Below, in pieces: positions 35,194-36,529 of a stretch of 36,529 bases of DNA; the first letter of the stretch is position 1, and each line of letters opens with the position of its first letter. A model generated the notes under the pieces. The model saw only the letters and a program-made list of their open reading frames with translations. It was not told where the DNA came from and ran no database searches. The translations under genes were made by a program, and so were the position numbers. Source of the DNA: Bacteroidota bacterium (GTDB lineage: Bacteria; Bacteroidota; Bacteroidia; Bacteroidales; F082); contig NYYH01000100.1 of the NCBI GenBank assembly GCA_002686705.1, positions 1 through 36,529 on the forward strand. The letters are read 5' to 3'.

Positions 35194-35850
35194 TTAAAGA
35201 TTAAATGCTACTTTCACCTTATCAAGACAATCCAATTTTTCCCATTTGAAAAATTCAACATTCTTTGTATAAACATTAACGCCATTCCTGTTTTCCTTAA
35301 ATGTTGTGTCATTATCTTCATAAAAAACCTCTATTTCCTCGTTAAATGGTTCTCTGCCAAAGTGACCATATGAAGCTGTTTTTTCAAAAATGGGATTTTT
35401 AAGACCAAATCGGGAAACTATAGCATAAGGTCTCATGTCAAAAATATCAGTTGCTATCCTAGAGATTTCACCATCTGTAAGCAATTCTCCTTTTTCGTTT
35501 TTTACGTGAGAAGTACCATACGTGTTTATATAAAACCCTACTGGTTTATTAACTCCAATTGCATATGCAACCTGAACAAGCATTTCATCAGCAACCCCGG
35601 CTGCAACTAAATTTTTAGCTATGTGACGAGCTGCATAGGCTGCTGACCTGTCAACCTTTGATGAGTCTTTTCCTGAAAAAGCTCCACCACCGTGAGCACC
35701 ATGTCCGCCATAAGTGTCTACTATAATCTTTCTTCCGGTAAGGCCGGTATCACCATGAGGACCACCTATCACAAACTTGCCAGTTGGGTTAACCAACAGC
35801 TTCATGTCATTATCAAATAGTAGTCCAACTTCTCTAGGATTACCTTTTGT
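35194..35850 (-). CDS. metK: S-adenosylmethionine synthetase, C-terminal half only
   Basis: The last about 203 residues (from an internal Met at 35805) are clear Met[21 protein letters not shown], the signature [30 protein letters not shown], and [10 protein letters not shown]. MetK makes S-adenosylmethionine from methionine and ATP and is usually 380-430 residues long, so about half is missing. In frame upstream, GLLFDND still looks like MetK; beyond about 35850 the reading becomes unrelated and the base composition rises sharply. The N-terminal ATP/methionine-binding part is not found in the window. An internal Met at 35805 is not a real start. As drawn the protein cannot be active; either the contig is chimeric here or the gene is broken. 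Confidence 0.85.
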   Translation of the reverse strand, partial: TKGNPREVGLLFDNDMKLLVNPTGKFVIGGPHGDTGLTGRKIIVDTYGGHGAHGGGAFSGKDSSKVDRSAAYAARHIAKNLVAAGVADEMLVQVAYAIGVNKPVGFYINTYGTSHVKNEKGELLTDGEISRIATDIFDMRPYAIVSRFGLKNPIFEKTASYGHFGREPFNEEIEVFYEDNDTTFKENRNGVNVYTKNVEFFKWEKLDCLDKVKVAFNL

Positions 35851-36452
35851 ACAAAGGGGTCAACCTCTTGATCTGTTGTTAACTGAAGACGACATTTTTT
35901 CAAGACTGCCCCAAGCGCCTTGTTCCCACGCGCTTCGGGAGAGAATGCCTCCCACGGAAAAATATCTCGCAGCCGTTCTTCTGTCTCTGTCTGAGGGCGA
36001 GAGACCTGTCCCTTATTTACAAGAAAAAGATAGAGCAGGACATAAAACGTTCCTGGTGTTCCGCCGATCTCGGAAAGGCTCGGCACGGGCCCGGGGAGTT
36101 TGTCTAGATAGTTGTCTCTTTTGGCTCGAACCTGATCCGCAATCCTCCACCTAAGCTTTTTCCAGCGAGGCCAGAGACCTGGGTCAAAGAACTTATCTCT
36201 TAAGGAGTCGATCTCTGCGAGTGTCTCGCGAACCTCGAACCCACTCCAATCAGTCTCTCGCTTCCCACGAGTTTCGTCCCACTCCCATTTCTCATACAGG
36301 CAGGAGAGCATCCTCCCAAGAGGTAATTTGTTCTCATCAACATAGAAAAGGGGGATATTCAGGTTCCCTACCCGATCCCGATATCTGGTTAATCCTTGCT
36401 CGAAAGCTCGCACTTTTTCAGAGGTGCCAAAGTAAATACTTAACGGAGACAT
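35802..36452 (-). CDS. Unrecognised protein on G+C-rich DNA, fused at its end to metK
   Basis: 216 codons as read. The protein is charged and tryptophan-rich ([31 protein letters not shown]), with one hydrophobic stretch ([14 protein letters not shown]), no signal peptide and no motif I can place. Its ATG follows the upstream gene's TAG directly (TAGATG at 36455-36450), a tight operon arrangement. The last 15-18 codons lie in AT-rich DNA on the metK side of the junction, so the natural C-terminus has probably been lost. Codon use (many CTC, CGC, GAG) differs from every other gene in the window, pointing to another genome. Confidence 0.5.
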   Translation of the reverse strand: MSPLSIYFGTSEKVRAFEQGLTRYRDRVGNLNIPLFYVDENKLPLGRMLSCLYEKWEWDETRGKRETDWSGFEVRETLAEIDSLRDKFFDPGLWPRWKKLRWRIADQVRAKRDNYLDKLPGPVPSLSEIGGTPGTFYVLLYLFLVNKGQVSRPQTETEERLRDIFPWEAFSPEARGNKALGAVLKKCRLQLTTDQEVDPFVQKVILEKLDYYLIMT

Positions 36453-36527
36453 CTATTTTTTCACCATTCTGATTTCACATTTCGCGTAGGCATCAAACAG
36501 GTTCCGACATCCTTCTTGGAAACTCCT
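36453..36527 (-). CDS. C-terminal end of an upstream gene, cut by the window edge
   Basis: The last 24 codons of a frame that enters from the right edge (…GCRNLFDAYAKCEIRMVKK, then TAG at 36455-36453). It touches the next ATG without spacing. Too short to identify; same G+C-rich character as the gene after it. Confidence 0.4.
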   Translation of the reverse strand, partial: RSFQEGCRNLFDAYAKCEIRMVKK

Positions 36528-36529
36528 CG

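Noticed and set aside
35777..36154. Plus-strand frames across the metK junction and in the G+C-rich segment (also 36221-36472)
   Set aside because: They are shadows of the minus-strand frames: composition is low-complexity Ser/Pro/Arg, they run through metK antisense, and the TAG-ATG operon logic supports the minus strand.
1..36529. tRNA, rRNA, CRISPR array, insertion sequence, susC/susD
   Set aside because: Looked for on both strands; no cloverleaf-like TTCGAATCC arm in context, no regular spaced repeats, no transposase motif and no TonB-dependent transporter found.

Overview
The window is AT-rich (about one third G+C by eye) and reads as a Bacteroidota chromosome, probably a marine or sediment Bacteroidales/Marinilabiliales-type organism. 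Three things point there: five proteins with type IX secretion (T9SS) type A sorting tails, many promoters of the Bacteroidota form TAnnTTTG with little Shine-Dalgarno signal, and a maltose/starch locus with SusA-like and other GH13 enzymes, a GH31 enzyme and a LacI-family regulator. The assignment below phylum level is inference.

Layout. 1-3328 (minus): the start of an extracytoplasmic alpha-amylase that runs off the left edge, a T9SS protein with two repeated starch-binding-like modules, and a LacI-type regulator. 3428-10160: housekeeping genes, namely type I asparaginase and TatD (ATGA-coupled), a LOG-family protein and a P-loop kinase-like protein on the other strand, tsaB, and an HlyD/TolC export pair with no inner-membrane pump beside it. 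10454-15383 (mostly plus): a secreted M1 peptidase, an AlkD-like repair protein, a small zinc-ribbon membrane protein and a class C beta-lactamase-like lipoprotein. 15397-19010 (minus): a glycosyltransferase-39-like gene broken by one in-frame stop, and an RprXY-like two-component system. 19107-19224 (plus): a likely small RNA. 19337-28369: a hypothetical secreted protein, then the second half of the glucan locus (GH13 lipoprotein, GH31, SusA-like GH13 on minus; a TreS-like GH13 on plus). 28569-35072: priA, an Omp28-like T9SS protein and two tandem paralogous T9SS proteins. 35194-36529 (minus): the C-terminal half of metK, abruptly joined to G+C-rich DNA of different character with an unrecognised gene and the tail of another.

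How it fits together. The two arms of the glucan locus (1-2130 and 20037-28369) share a 14-bp operator-like motif, GCAAACGWTTGWTA, found upstream of the repeat protein and in the middle of the divergent SusA/TreS intergenic region. In all three promoters it lies roughly 100 bp upstream of the predicted -7 box, which suggests that the LacI-type regulator at 2321-3328 controls both arms, perhaps as an activator. Together the enzymes would cut alpha-glucans outside the cytoplasm (lipoprotein and secreted GH13, SusA, GH31) and rearrange maltose in the cytoplasm (TreS-like). No SusC/SusD pair is in the window.

The most surprising feature is the right end, where an essential gene (metK) loses its N-terminal half at a sharp composition change. 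It is either an assembly chimera or a real insertion/recombination, and it should be settled before anything is made of the foreign genes.
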